Positions 6,085 through 14,426 of a DNA stretch of 40,861 nt are shown in pieces; the stretch's first letter is position 1, and each line of letters begins with the position of its first letter. The stretch is from Verrucomicrobiota bacterium (GTDB lineage: Bacteria > Verrucomicrobiota > Verrucomicrobiia > Limisphaerales > JADLHS01). A program made the translations under genes and the position numbers. The notes under the pieces are model-generated. The model had not been told where the DNA came from. It worked only from the letters and a program-made list of their open reading frames with translations, and ran no database searches. The DNA lies in assembly GCA_013140495.1 (NCBI GenBank), contig JABFSR010000188.1, positions 1 through 40,861 of the forward strand. Reading direction: 5' to 3'.

Positions 6085-7884
6085 CTAATACACGTCCCGT
6101 TGATAGCGTTTGTCGGATTTCAATTTCGCCACGTAAGCCTTCGCTTCATCCGCGCTCTTGCCACCGATGGTTTCCACAACCTTGTGCAGAGCGGCGTCCA
6201 CGTCCTTTGCCATGCGGCTAGCGTCACCACAAACGTAGAAGTGCGCGCCCGCTTCGAGCCACGACCACATTTCGGCAGCGTTCTCCAGCATGCGGTCCTG
6301 CACGTAAATCTTCTTTTCCTGATCACGCGAGAACGCCAGATCGAGGCGCGTGAGGAAACCCGATTTCTGCCAGCCAGTCAGCAGTTCCTCGTAAAGAAAA
6401 TCTGCGTCGCGCTTCTGGTCGCCGAAGATAAGCCAGTTCTTGCCTTTCGCGCCGGTGGCCTGACGTTCTTCGAGGAACGCCCGGAACGGCGCGATGCCCG
6501 TGCCCGGCCCGACCATGATGATCGGCACGTCGCCGTTCGCGGGCGGTTTGAACCCGTGCGATGGCTGCACGAAAACTTTTACGAACTTTGTGTCGCCAAC
6601 CCGATCTGCGAGAAATGTCGAAGCCACGCCCTTGCGTTCGCGTCCGTGACTTCCATAACGCACCGCGCCCACGGTTAGATGGACTTCGCCTAGATGCGCC
6701 TTGGGCGAGGAGGAGATCGAGTAGAGCCGCGGCACAAGCTTCTTGAGCAGCGGAATGAATTCCGAGATCGGCATCGGCGCGGGCAACAGTTCCAACAGAT
6801 CAATGACGTGCCGACCCCAGAGCCATTTCTTGAGGTCGTCGCGCTTCTCGGGTGCGAGCAACGCAGCCAGTTCGCTTTGCGGCGCAGCTTTCGCCACAGC
6901 CGCGAGCAGTTCCTGCGATGGCTTGTTGACGTCGAAGTGGTGCGTCAACGCCTCACGCAACGACATGATGTTGTCGCCGAACTTCACGTTCTCGTCGGGC
7001 TTGGCTTTGAGCGTGGCGATAACGTCGTCCACGAGTTCGGGGCAATTCACCGGCACGACACCGAGCGCGTCACCTGCTTCGTAAGTGAGGCCGCTGCCGT
7101 TGAGCGCGATCTCGTAATGGCGCACTTCTTTGCCTGAGCCGGGTTTGTTGAGCAAAACATTCTTGAGCAAGCGTGCCGGGAATGGATTTGATTTGTCGTA
7201 GGCCGCTCCCTTTGTTGGCAACGCCCTCCCCTCACCCTGACCCTCTCCTCCGGGGAGAGGGGACTGCGATGAATGGTTTCCCTTTTGCGACGCGCCATTC
7301 GTGCTTCCGCTTCCCAATTTCTCCCACAAACCATCAATCCAGCTTTTCGCCGGACCTTCGTAATCCACGTCGCATTCTCCACGCGGTGCAAGACGCTTCG
7401 CGCCAAGTGCAGCGAGGCGCGTATCGAACTTCCTCGATGCTCCGCAGAAGTCTGAATAGTTTTTATCACCAAGACCGAGGATGGCGTATTGAAGATTCTC
7501 CAGACGCGGCGCGGTGTCGGCGTTGAGCCACGACCAGAAGTTCACCGCGTTGTCTGGCGGCTCGCCGTCGCCCCACGTGCTGGAGATGATGACGGCCTTG
7601 CCGCCAGCGGCAAGGTTGGCTTTTTCAAAATCGTTCAGTGCAAGAATGCGCGGAGCGAAACCGCGCGTTTGTGCTTCCTTCGCAACTTTGTTGGCGAGAC
7701 CTTCAGCGCTGCCGGTCTGTGAACCGAACAACACGAGCAGCGGTTCGGCATTGGCGTCGGGCGCACCGTTGAGTTGCGGCGGGGAAGGCGTTTGTGAAAA
7801 GATACCGGCGAGAAACCCATTGAGCCACGCGCGTTGCTCGGCAGTGAATGGGGCGGAATCGGGGATGAAAGGGACGTTGCTCAT
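6085..7884 (-). CDS. CysJ-like diflavin reductase, likely electron donor to NarB/NirA
   Basis: An NADPH-dependent FMN/FAD protein related to the sulfite reductase flavoprotein alpha-subunit (599 residues). In order: an N-terminal motif FTAEQRAWLNGFLAG (13-27); a flavodoxin domain with LFGSQTGSAEG, STWGDGEPPDNA and LGLGDKNYSDFC; a linker; an FAD domain with RLYSISSSP and GVASTFL; an NADPH domain with VGPGTGIAPFRAFLEE and CGDASRMAKDV; and the terminal KRYQRDVY typical of CysJ. I chose the ATG at 7884 because it makes an ATGA overlap with the narB stop. No sulfite reductase beta-subunit is present; the flanking genes are nitrate and nitrite reductase, and fused nitrate reductase/CysJ-like proteins are known in other bacteria, so it probably feeds electrons to one or both. 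A palindrome-encoded insert, SPLPGGEGQGEGR, lies in the linker between the FMN and FAD domains. Confidence 0.92.
   Translation of the reverse strand: MSNVPFIPDSAPFTAEQRAWLNGFLAGIFSQTPSPPQLNGAPDANAEPLLVLFGSQTGSAEGLANKVAKEAQTRGFAPRILALNDFEKANLAAGGKAVIISSTWGDGEPPDNAVNFWSWLNADTAPRLENLQYAILGLGDKNYSDFCGASRKFDTRLAALGAKRLAPRGECDVDYEGPAKSWIDGLWEKLGSGSTNGASQKGNHSSQSPLPGGEGQGEGRALPTKGAAYDKSNPFPARLLKNVLLNKPGSGKEVRHYEIALNGSGLTYEAGDALGVVPVNCPELVDDVIATLKAKPDENVKFGDNIMSLREALTHHFDVNKPSQELLAAVAKAAPQSELAALLAPEKRDDLKKWLWGRHVIDLLELLPAPMPISEFIPLLKKLVPRLYSISSSPKAHLGEVHLTVGAVRYGSHGRERKGVASTFLADRVGDTKFVKVFVQPSHGFKPPANGDVPIIMVGPGTGIAPFRAFLEERQATGAKGKNWLIFGDQKRDADFLYEELLTGWQKSGFLTRLDLAFSRDQEKKIYVQDRMLENAAEMWSWLEAGAHFYVCGDASRMAKDVDAALHKVVETIGGKSADEAKAYVAKLKSDKRYQRDVY
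7224..7262. repeat. GC-rich hairpin repeat inside the diflavin reductase gene
   Basis: An 8-bp perfect stem (CCCTCTCC at 7241-7248, GGAGAGGG at 7254-7261) with flanking CCCTCACCCTGA. On the coding strand it encodes SPLPGGEGQGEGR, a peptide I recognise as the translation of a hairpin repeat found in many unrelated bacterial genomes. It occupies the FMN-FAD interdomain linker without disturbing the frame. Confidence 0.75.
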
Positions 7885-10022
7885 GCGGTGGCTGCATCGC
7901 AAAGTTCAGACTCCGGTTCGTGCCGGGCGATTTTCACGAGACTCACGGCGCTGAATTTCAATTCAGGCTGGTGTGACACCGGATCGCCTGCTCCGTTGGT
8001 GAGTGTGTTTATGCAGCCGTCCACGCGATGCGATTGTCCCCAATGAAACGGCACGAAGACCGTGCCGGACAGGATGGTGTCGTCGAGCTTCACGCTGGTG
8101 CGGGCGACGCCGCGCGCAGAGGCGAGTTCGATTTCATCGCCATCGGCAAGTTCGAGCCGCGCGGCATCGTCGGGATGGATGGCGGCGAAAGGCGCGGGGT
8201 TTGACTGCACGAGCTTGGCGACATGACCTGTCTTGGTGCGCGAGTGCCATTGATTTGCGAGGCGTCCGGTGGTGAGCGCGAACGGTTTTTCAGCGGTCAA
8301 TAAATCTTGAGGCGGGGCAAACTCCACCGGGTGAAAGTTCGCGCGACCGCTTTTCGTGAAGAACTTTTTTTGCCTGTAACGGCGGGCGACACCCTGGCCA
8401 CGTGTGTTGGGCGCAGGCCATTGCACGGCGTGGCGTTTGAGTCGTGCGTAGGTGATGCCGCTGAAATCGAGCGCGGGATTGCCGGCGCAGCAAAGTTTAT
8501 GTTCCTCGAAAATGTCCTGCGCGCTTGTATAGGAAAACAATTCCTCAAACCCAAGCTTGGCCGCGAAGCGCGTGACGATTTCCCAGTCGGGCAAGGCGTC
8601 GCCGGGCGGCGGCACGCACGGTTGCAGCAGGCTGATGCGGCGCTCGCTGTTGGTCATCGTGCCGGCGATTTCGAGATTCATCGCGCCGGGCAGCAGCACG
8701 TCGGCGAACGGCGTCGTCTCGGTCGGCGCATAACAATCCTGCACGACGACGAGTTCGGCGCGGCGCAACGCGCGGGCGACTTGGTCGCAATTCGGCATGG
8801 TTGCGACGGGATTGCAACCGCAAATCCAAATCGCTTTCAACTCACCGCGCTCCAGCGCTTCGAACATCCGCACTGCATCGAGGCCGGGCTGCGGTTGAAT
8901 GCGGCGCGGCGGCACGCCCCAAATCTTCGCGACCGTCGCACGATCATCGGTGTTGGTCACATCACGGTAGCCGGGCAAACCGCCGCTCATGTAGCCGACT
9001 TCCCGCCCGCCCATCGCATTCGGCTGGCCGGTGAGCGAGAACGGCCCGCTGCCGGGGCGTCCAATTTTTCCCGTGGCGAGATGGAGATTTATTAACGCGA
9101 GATTTTTGGCGACACCGCTCGTGCTTTGGTTCGCGCCCATTGCCCACAGGCTCAATGACTCGGCGGAATTACCGAACCAAAACGCGGCGCGATGAATGTC
9201 GAGTTCACTCACGCCGCACACTTTCGCGGCGCGGGCGGGCGTCCAGTTTTCCGCAACGTCGCGGAGAGCTTCCCAGTTCTCCGTGTGGTTGCGGATAAAA
9301 GTTTCGTTCGTCCAGCGTTGCGTGATGAGGACGTGGAGGATGGCGTTGAGCAGCGCGACGTCCGTGCCGGGCTTGACTTGTAAATGCAGATGTGCGGCGT
9401 CGACGGTGGGCGTGCGGCGCGGGTCAACGACAATGACGCGGACGCGTTTGCGCGCAAGACGACGCTTGATGCGCTGCCAGAGGACGGGATGACACTCGGC
9501 CATGTTCGCGCCGAGAATCAGAAAGCACTCGGCAGTGTCGAGGTCGTCGTAACATGTCGGCGGGCCGTCCGCGCCGAGCGCGAGTTTGTAGGCGCTGGCG
9601 GCGCTTGCCATGCAAAGGCGCGAGTTTGCATCAATGTTGTTCGTGCCGAGAGCGCCTTTGGCAAGTTTGTTGAAGACGTATTGTGTCTCGGTGGTGAGCT
9701 GGCCGGAAATGTAAAACCCGACGGAGTCGCGGCCATGGGTGCGAATGATTTGCTTGAACTTGTCGGCGACATGCGTGAGCGCGGCGTCAACCGTGGTGTG
9801 CTCAAAGGGTTCGCCGCGCGAGTGGCGAAGCTGGGCAGACGCCAGGCGGTTTGGCGTGGCGACAATCTGATCCACCTGCGCTCCCTTCTGGCAGATGCCG
9901 CCAAGCGTGGAGGCATGATCCTTGTCGCCGCGCACGGAAATGATTTTCCCGTCGCGAACCTTTACCGCGAGGCCGCATCCAACGCCGCAATAGGGACAGA
10001 TGGTGTTGACCGTTTTTTCCAA
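7881..10022 (-). CDS. narB: Assimilatory nitrate reductase, Mo-bis-MGD catalytic subunit
   Basis: Cytoplasmic molybdopterin oxidoreductase of 713 residues that reduces nitrate to nitrite. It has an N-terminal [4Fe-4S] motif (C9, C12, C16 and C44 in ICPYCGVGCG and GGICQKG), the molybdenum-ligand region NIDANSRLCMASA with C137, the middle molybdopterin domains, and a C-terminal dinucleotide-binding domain with FALTTGRLANQWHSRTKTGH. There is no Tat signal, consistent with an assimilatory NarB/NasA-type enzyme. The start is a TTG placed directly after the TGA of the porin gene (TGATTG), suggesting translational re-initiation; no ATG lies nearby in frame that would keep the conserved N-terminus. 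It overlaps the diflavin reductase start by 4 bp. Cofactor genes mobA and MOSC are in the same operon. Confidence 0.95.
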   Translation of the reverse strand: MEKTVNTICPYCGVGCGLAVKVRDGKIISVRGDKDHASTLGGICQKGAQVDQIVATPNRLASAQLRHSRGEPFEHTTVDAALTHVADKFKQIIRTHGRDSVGFYISGQLTTETQYVFNKLAKGALGTNNIDANSRLCMASAASAYKLALGADGPPTCYDDLDTAECFLILGANMAECHPVLWQRIKRRLARKRVRVIVVDPRRTPTVDAAHLHLQVKPGTDVALLNAILHVLITQRWTNETFIRNHTENWEALRDVAENWTPARAAKVCGVSELDIHRAAFWFGNSAESLSLWAMGANQSTSGVAKNLALINLHLATGKIGRPGSGPFSLTGQPNAMGGREVGYMSGGLPGYRDVTNTDDRATVAKIWGVPPRRIQPQPGLDAVRMFEALERGELKAIWICGCNPVATMPNCDQVARALRRAELVVVQDCYAPTETTPFADVLLPGAMNLEIAGTMTNSERRISLLQPCVPPPGDALPDWEIVTRFAAKLGFEELFSYTSAQDIFEEHKLCCAGNPALDFSGITYARLKRHAVQWPAPNTRGQGVARRYRQKKFFTKSGRANFHPVEFAPPQDLLTAEKPFALTTGRLANQWHSRTKTGHVAKLVQSNPAPFAAIHPDDAARLELADGDEIELASARGVARTSVKLDDTILSGTVFVPFHWGQSHRVDGCINTLTNGAGDPVSHQPELKFSAVSLVKIARHEPESELCDAATA

Positions 10023-11543
10023 TCAGAAATTGATGTTGATCTGCGCGTAAACGTAATCCGCGTCCTTGGAGTCGAACGCAACCGACGAGAGTGATGACTT
10101 CACATAATCGCCAACAAAGAAGTGGCCGTAGCCGACTTCGAGTTGTGCGTATCGCGTGACGGCGTAACCGGCGATGACATCCACCTCGCTGCCAACATAG
10201 CTGCTATAATTTGCGTTGATGCCGTAGCCATTGCCCGTGGGTGTGGCCGCAACGCCGCCGCGCGGAGCGCCGCCAACGTTGTAAAAGTTGTCGTGCGTAT
10301 CGGCGAGCCAGAACAAATAGCCCTCGAACGCGAGGCTCAGGCGCGGAGACGGCTTGAGCGTGAGCACGGGGCGCACGTCGTGGATGTTTTGCAACGAGAT
10401 GAAATCCATATAGCCGTAAAATTTGTGGTTTGTGGGAAACAGGTTTTCAAATGTTTCATGTGTCTTGTTCGTGGCGCTGCTGTCGCCGGAAGCGAAGGCG
10501 TATTCGATGCCAAGCCGTGGGGTCGCCCACGCATCGGCAAAGGTGTAGCCGCCTTGCGCGACGAGCATGTACGCCGAGTGCTCGCGACGAATCGCCGCTG
10601 CGCCGCCGATACGGCGATCCTGGAAATTCCCAAACTGATACGCGCCTTCGAGCGTGTAATCCCAGTTCCCAAACTCGGCGGGCTTGGATTTCAACCGCGC
10701 GCCAACGGTGTAAATGTCACGGGCGCTGGGTTGTGGAAACTGCGGGCTGGGTTCCGCCGAGATCGCTTTTTCGTCCGAGTTGCGCGCGAGGAAATAAACG
10801 TCGAGCAGATTTTTCGGCACTTTGTTGATGTTCGCATAAACGCCGGAGAACCAGTCGTAGTCGTTGCTGACGTTGAAGCGCTGGTCTTCAGGAATCACCA
10901 CGCGCGACGTGAAGAAGTCTGCGCCGAACCACTCGGTCTGCCATCGAAGTTTGGCGGCATCGAACACACGACCCATGTTGTTCCACGCGAATGCGCCGAC
11001 GAGACGTTCCTCGCCATAGCTCATCTCCTGCCGGCCGACCTTGAGTGATACGGGAAATTCCTTGTGGTTGCCGAGCATGACATAGGCTTGATGCAGATCA
11101 ACTGTATCAGATTCCGGGCCCAGGCCATTGCGATTCGCTGTGTGCGCTGGAACAGGATTTGAAAAATAGGCAAACCGTTGGTCGCTCTGCGCAAAACTGC
11201 TTCGACCTTCCACCAAAGTGCTCCACCATTTGTCCGTGTAGCCGATTCGATAGCGCAGGCGTTCGATAAAATAGTCGTTGTCCACATCCGCGCCGTGATC
11301 GCGGAAATCCAGCGAACCTGCCACGCCGGGAATTCCGAAACCTTCCCTGACTTCGTAACGCGCGCGAACCGCACCACCGAAATCCCATTTGTTCATGTAG
11401 GGATCGTTCGCTCTCAGTGGTTCATTGATGAATCCCTGGAATGGCGTCGGCGGCGGTGGGGGCGCGTATTGCGCATAGACGGTATTAACTGCGGCGAGCA
11501 CGATCGCTCCTGCTCCGACTGCCGGGGTCATTTTCAATTTCAT
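10023..11543 (-). CDS. Outer-membrane beta-barrel porin, alginate-export-like
   Basis: A 506-residue protein with an N-terminal signal peptide (MKLKMTPAVGAGAIVLAAVNTVYAQ) followed by a Pro-rich stretch, then many alternating beta-strand segments rich in Tyr, Trp and Gly. It ends in phenylalanine (AQININF), the usual outer-membrane assembly signal. Sequence character (FGGAVRARYEVREGF, VSLKVGRQEMSYGEERLVG, VFDAAKLRW) resembles the alginate-export (AlgE-like) family. It lies between nrtD and narB within the nitrate operon, with the narB TTG immediately after its stop, so a role in passage of nitrate/nitrite across the outer membrane is more likely than alginate export. That substrate is inferred from context only. 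Confidence 0.82.
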   Translation of the reverse strand: MKLKMTPAVGAGAIVLAAVNTVYAQYAPPPPPTPFQGFINEPLRANDPYMNKWDFGGAVRARYEVREGFGIPGVAGSLDFRDHGADVDNDYFIERLRYRIGYTDKWWSTLVEGRSSFAQSDQRFAYFSNPVPAHTANRNGLGPESDTVDLHQAYVMLGNHKEFPVSLKVGRQEMSYGEERLVGAFAWNNMGRVFDAAKLRWQTEWFGADFFTSRVVIPEDQRFNVSNDYDWFSGVYANINKVPKNLLDVYFLARNSDEKAISAEPSPQFPQPSARDIYTVGARLKSKPAEFGNWDYTLEGAYQFGNFQDRRIGGAAAIRREHSAYMLVAQGGYTFADAWATPRLGIEYAFASGDSSATNKTHETFENLFPTNHKFYGYMDFISLQNIHDVRPVLTLKPSPRLSLAFEGYLFWLADTHDNFYNVGGAPRGGVAATPTGNGYGINANYSSYVGSEVDVIAGYAVTRYAQLEVGYGHFFVGDYVKSSLSSVAFDSKDADYVYAQININF

Positions 11544-11584
11544 AGTTTCAGTTTGGGTTTCCTTTCCGATGGCATTAACTCAGT

Positions 11585-12445
11585 TCAAACAGGTATCAAC
11601 TCAGCCTCCTTGGTTTTGGCGGAAACTGGAGGATACGGCTTTGAATTCACGGGCGTCATGGAGTCCTTGCGATGCGCGTGAACTTCTAGGAATTCGATGA
11701 GATGCTCGCGCAATTTGTAATAGTCGGGATGCTCCATCACCGCCTTGCGCTCGCGCGGACGCGGGAAGTTCACATGCAAAATATCTCCCACCTCCGCTTC
11801 GGGACCGTCGGTCATGCAAACGATGCGGTCGCTGAGGAACAACGCCTCATCCACGTCGTGCGTGACCATGAGGGCGGTGATCTTATTTTTGCGCCAGAGT
11901 TCGATGAGAACCTGCTGAAGCTCGTAGCGCGTGAGCGAATCCAACATCCCGAACGGTTCGTCGAGCAACAACATCTTCGGCTTGAGCGCGAACGCCCGCG
12001 CGATGCCGACGCGCTGTCTCATGCCTTGCGAAAGTTCGGCGGGCTTCTTGTGCATCGCATCGCCGAGTCCGACGACGGTCAGATAGTATTCCACAATCTC
12101 GCGGCGTTCTTCCTTGCTGGCGGTGTAGAACACCTGTTCCACACCAAGCATGACGTTCTCGAAGGCCGTCATCCACGGCAACAGTGAGGGCGATTGAAAC
12201 ACCACGCCGCGATCCGGGCCCGCACCGGAAAGCTCGCGTCCTGCCAGGATGATTCCGCCATCGGTGATTTCGTTCAGCCCGGCGAGCATCGAAAGCACCG
12301 TGCTTTTACCGCAGCCGGAATGGCCGATGAGCGTGACGAACTCGCCTTTCTGGATGTTGAGATCGAAATCCTTGACGATGACCTGCGGCCCCTTCGGCGA
12401 CGGATAAGTCTTGTTGAGCTTGGAAAGTTCGACGTAATTGCTCAC
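11585..12445 (-). CDS. nrtD: Nitrate ABC transporter ATP-binding protein
   Basis: One of two ATPase subunits powering nitrate import (286 residues). Visible motifs are Walker [11 protein letters not shown]-loop [11 protein letters not shown], signature [17 protein letters not shown], Walker [13 protein letters not shown] and the switch histidine in [15 protein letters not shown], so it looks fully catalytic. The C-terminal part [27 protein letters not shown] is typical of nitrate/taurine-type ATPases. The start overlaps the stop of the preceding ATPase gene by 4 bp. A further 41 bp separates it from the porin gene. Confidence 0.92.
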   Translation of the reverse strand: MSNYVELSKLNKTYPSPKGPQVIVKDFDLNIQKGEFVTLIGHSGCGKSTVLSMLAGLNEITDGGIILAGRELSGAGPDRGVVFQSPSLLPWMTAFENVMLGVEQVFYTASKEERREIVEYYLTVVGLGDAMHKKPAELSQGMRQRVGIARAFALKPKMLLLDEPFGMLDSLTRYELQQVLIELWRKNKITALMVTHDVDEALFLSDRIVCMTDGPEAEVGDILHVNFPRPRERKAVMEHPDYYKLREHLIEFLEVHAHRKDSMTPVNSKPYPPVSAKTKEAELIPV

Positions 12446-13347
12446 AAGTCCACCTCCACCGTCTCTTCTTTGACTTCGCTGCGACGCCTTGGAATTTTGC
12501 GCCAGCTTGTCATCGTTCGCGGCACGGACAAATCTTCCGGCTCAATGTCAGGCAACACAAGTTTCCGGGTGATGCTGTGGTGTCGGTCGTGTTTGGAGTT
12601 CAACATGAACTCCACCACGTCGCGGCGCAGTTTCTTGAACGATTCATAATGGTTGATCGCCTTGCGGTCGCGCGGATGCGGGATGTCCACTGTGAAACTC
12701 GGTCCAAGCGTCGCGCCCGGCCCGGCGGTAAGCGGGATGATGCGGTCGGCCAGATAAATTCCCTCGTCTGGATCGTTCGTGATGAGAACAACGGTCTTAT
12801 GCGTTTCCTCGCGGATGCGTGAAATCTCGTCCTGCAATGTCGCGCGAGTGAGCGCGTCCAGCGCGGAGAGCGGTTCGTCGAGCAATAGAATCTGCGGGTC
12901 AATCGAAAGTCCCCGCGCCACACTGACGCGCTGTCTCATGCCGCCGGAAAGTTCCTTGGGGAATTTATCGCGCGCCGGAGTGAGGTTCACCATCGCGATG
13001 TGTTTTTCGACGTGTTCCTGTTTCTTGGCCTTCGTCCAGTTCGGGTTGACCTGATCCACGGCGAGAAAAATGTTTTCATAAACCGTCAGCCACGGAAGCA
13101 GGGAGTAATTCTGGAAAACGATGCCGCGATCCGGGCCGGGTTCGGTGATTTCCAAATCGTTGAGTGTCGCAGTGCCGGAGTCTGGCTTGATCAACCCCGC
13201 GATGATGTTGATGAGCGTTGTCTTGCCCGCGCCGGAAAATCCGACGATGGCAACGAACTCGCCCTTCTCGATGCTCAAGTTAATGTCCTTGAGCACGGTC
13301 GAAGTGCCAAAACTCTTGCTGACGTTTTTTAATTCAAGAAAAGCCAT
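12442..13347 (-). CDS. nrtC: Nitrate ABC transporter ATP-binding protein, Asn at switch position
   Basis: The second ATPase of the importer (301 residues). Walker [12 protein letters not shown]-loop [11 protein letters not shown], signature [15 protein letters not shown] and Walker [13 protein letters not shown] are intact, but the H-loop histidine is asparagine ([16 protein letters not shown]). [20 protein letters not shown] is characteristic of the NrtC branch. Unlike cyanobacterial NrtC there is no fused substrate-binding domain; instead a basic and acidic C-terminal tail of about 40 residues follows. With NrtD carrying the normal histidine, the pair may form an asymmetric ATPase with one degenerate site. 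I recall similar substitutions in other NrtC-like proteins, so this may be a family trait. The gene begins 3 bp after nrtB. Confidence 0.9.
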   Translation of the reverse strand: MAFLELKNVSKSFGTSTVLKDINLSIEKGEFVAIVGFSGAGKTTLINIIAGLIKPDSGTATLNDLEITEPGPDRGIVFQNYSLLPWLTVYENIFLAVDQVNPNWTKAKKQEHVEKHIAMVNLTPARDKFPKELSGGMRQRVSVARGLSIDPQILLLDEPLSALDALTRATLQDEISRIREETHKTVVLITNDPDEGIYLADRIIPLTAGPGATLGPSFTVDIPHPRDRKAINHYESFKKLRRDVVEFMLNSKHDRHHSITRKLVLPDIEPEDLSVPRTMTSWRKIPRRRSEVKEETVEVDL

Positions 13348-13350
13348 ACG

Positions 13351-14349
13351 TCATGCTGTCTTGAAACGGCGTTCCACCACACTCATCAACCGGTCGAGCG
13401 CGAAGCCCACGATGCCGATGGTGAGAATGCAAAGGATGATGTGCTCATAAATCAGAGCGTTGTATTCCTGCCAGAGAAAGCCGCCGACGCCGGGGCGACC
13501 CGTCAACATTTCCGCCGCGACGATCACGAGCCATGCGATGCCGAGACTCAGACGAAAGCCCGTGAACATGTAAGGCAGTGTTGCGGGAATCATCACCTTG
13601 GTGAGCGTTTTCCAGCGCGAGAGCTTCAACACCTTTGCGACGTTCAAGTAATCTTGTGGGATGGCGCGCACGCCGACGGCTGTGTTCAAAACCGTTGGCC
13701 ACATGGCGCAGATGGCGATGGTGAACAGTGCCGCGAGTTCGCTCGCATTCTTGCCCGCACCCAAAAACAACACCATGCCCAGCGGCAACCACGCCAGCGG
13801 CGACACGGGACGGAGCACCTGAATGATCGGGTCCGTCATCTTGGTGAATGATTTGGAAAGCCCGAGGAAAAATCCAATCGGCGTACCGATGAGCAGTGCG
13901 AGCGTGTAGCCTTTGGCGACCAGGATCAACGACAGCCAGGTGAACCGCAGGATGCCTTGATCCAGTTCACCGCGCTTGGCAAACGGTTCGGCGATGTAGG
14001 GCTTGCTGGATTGCCAGGCTTCTCCGACGTTGGGCAATGCGGCGATGAGGCCGACGCGTTTCTCTTCGACAAACGGCTCCACGGCCTCCCAAATTTTTGT
14101 TCCATTCGCGAAGCTTTTGACCTGCTCGGTCTTTCCTTCAGCCACGAGCGGCTTCACCTTTTTCCAAACCTCCTCGCCGTTCGGCAGTGCCTGCACCAAG
14201 CCTGCGTGCATTTCTTCCAGACCACTAGCCGGGGTTTTCAAGACGTAGGTTTTCTTTCCGGCGACGGCGTGCCACAGGCCGATACAAACCATCGCGCCAA
14301 TCAGCGGCAGGATGAGCCAGTCAATTTTCTTCAACCAATTTTCGTTCAT
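13351..14349 (-). CDS. nrtB: Nitrate ABC transporter permease with tandem periplasmic repeats
   Basis: A 332-residue BPD-type permease: one N-terminal transmembrane helix (about 11-30), a long hydrophilic segment, then about five further helices with the EAA-like ATPase-coupling loop in VAKVLKLSRWKTLTKVMIPA. NrtB-like features include RPVSPLAWLPLGMVLFLG and TGRPGVGGFLWQEYNAL. The segment between helices 1 and 2 holds three tandem repeats of 25 residues (about 50-71, 75-96 and 100-121), aligned on W62/W87/W112 and P67/P92/P117. The last unit, followed by EPFAKRGELDQGI, corresponds to what is normally a single copy in NrtB proteins as I know them. The gene lies between nrtA and nrtC in the operon. 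Confidence 0.9.
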   Translation of the reverse strand: MNENWLKKIDWLILPLIGAMVCIGLWHAVAGKKTYVLKTPASGLEEMHAGLVQALPNGEEVWKKVKPLVAEGKTEQVKSFANGTKIWEAVEPFVEEKRVGLIAALPNVGEAWQSSKPYIAEPFAKRGELDQGILRFTWLSLILVAKGYTLALLIGTPIGFFLGLSKSFTKMTDPIIQVLRPVSPLAWLPLGMVLFLGAGKNASELAALFTIAICAMWPTVLNTAVGVRAIPQDYLNVAKVLKLSRWKTLTKVMIPATLPYMFTGFRLSLGIAWLVIVAAEMLTGRPGVGGFLWQEYNALIYEHIILCILTIGIVGFALDRLMSVVERRFKTA

Positions 14350-14377
14350 GCTGGGTCGGTTCTTTACAATTTCGTAT

Positions 14378-14417
14378 GGCGCGTCGCGCGGTTCAAGGGA
14401 AGCACACGCAACGCGCC
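14378..14417. other. Inverted repeat between nrtA and nrtB
   Basis: A perfect 7-bp inverted repeat (GGCGCGT at 14378-14384, ACGCGCC at 14411-14417) with a 26-nt loop occupies the only sizeable gap in the transporter part of the operon. A hairpin here could stabilise the nrtA transcript, a common way to express the binding protein in excess. There is no T-tract, so it is not a classic terminator. Confidence 0.35.
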
Positions 14418-14426
14418 TTAAATGTT

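Noticed and set aside
13986..14202. CRISPR-like or microsatellite DNA repeat in nrtB
   Set aside because: The 25-residue periodicity is seen in the protein; the codons have diverged and there is no array of identical DNA repeats or spacers.
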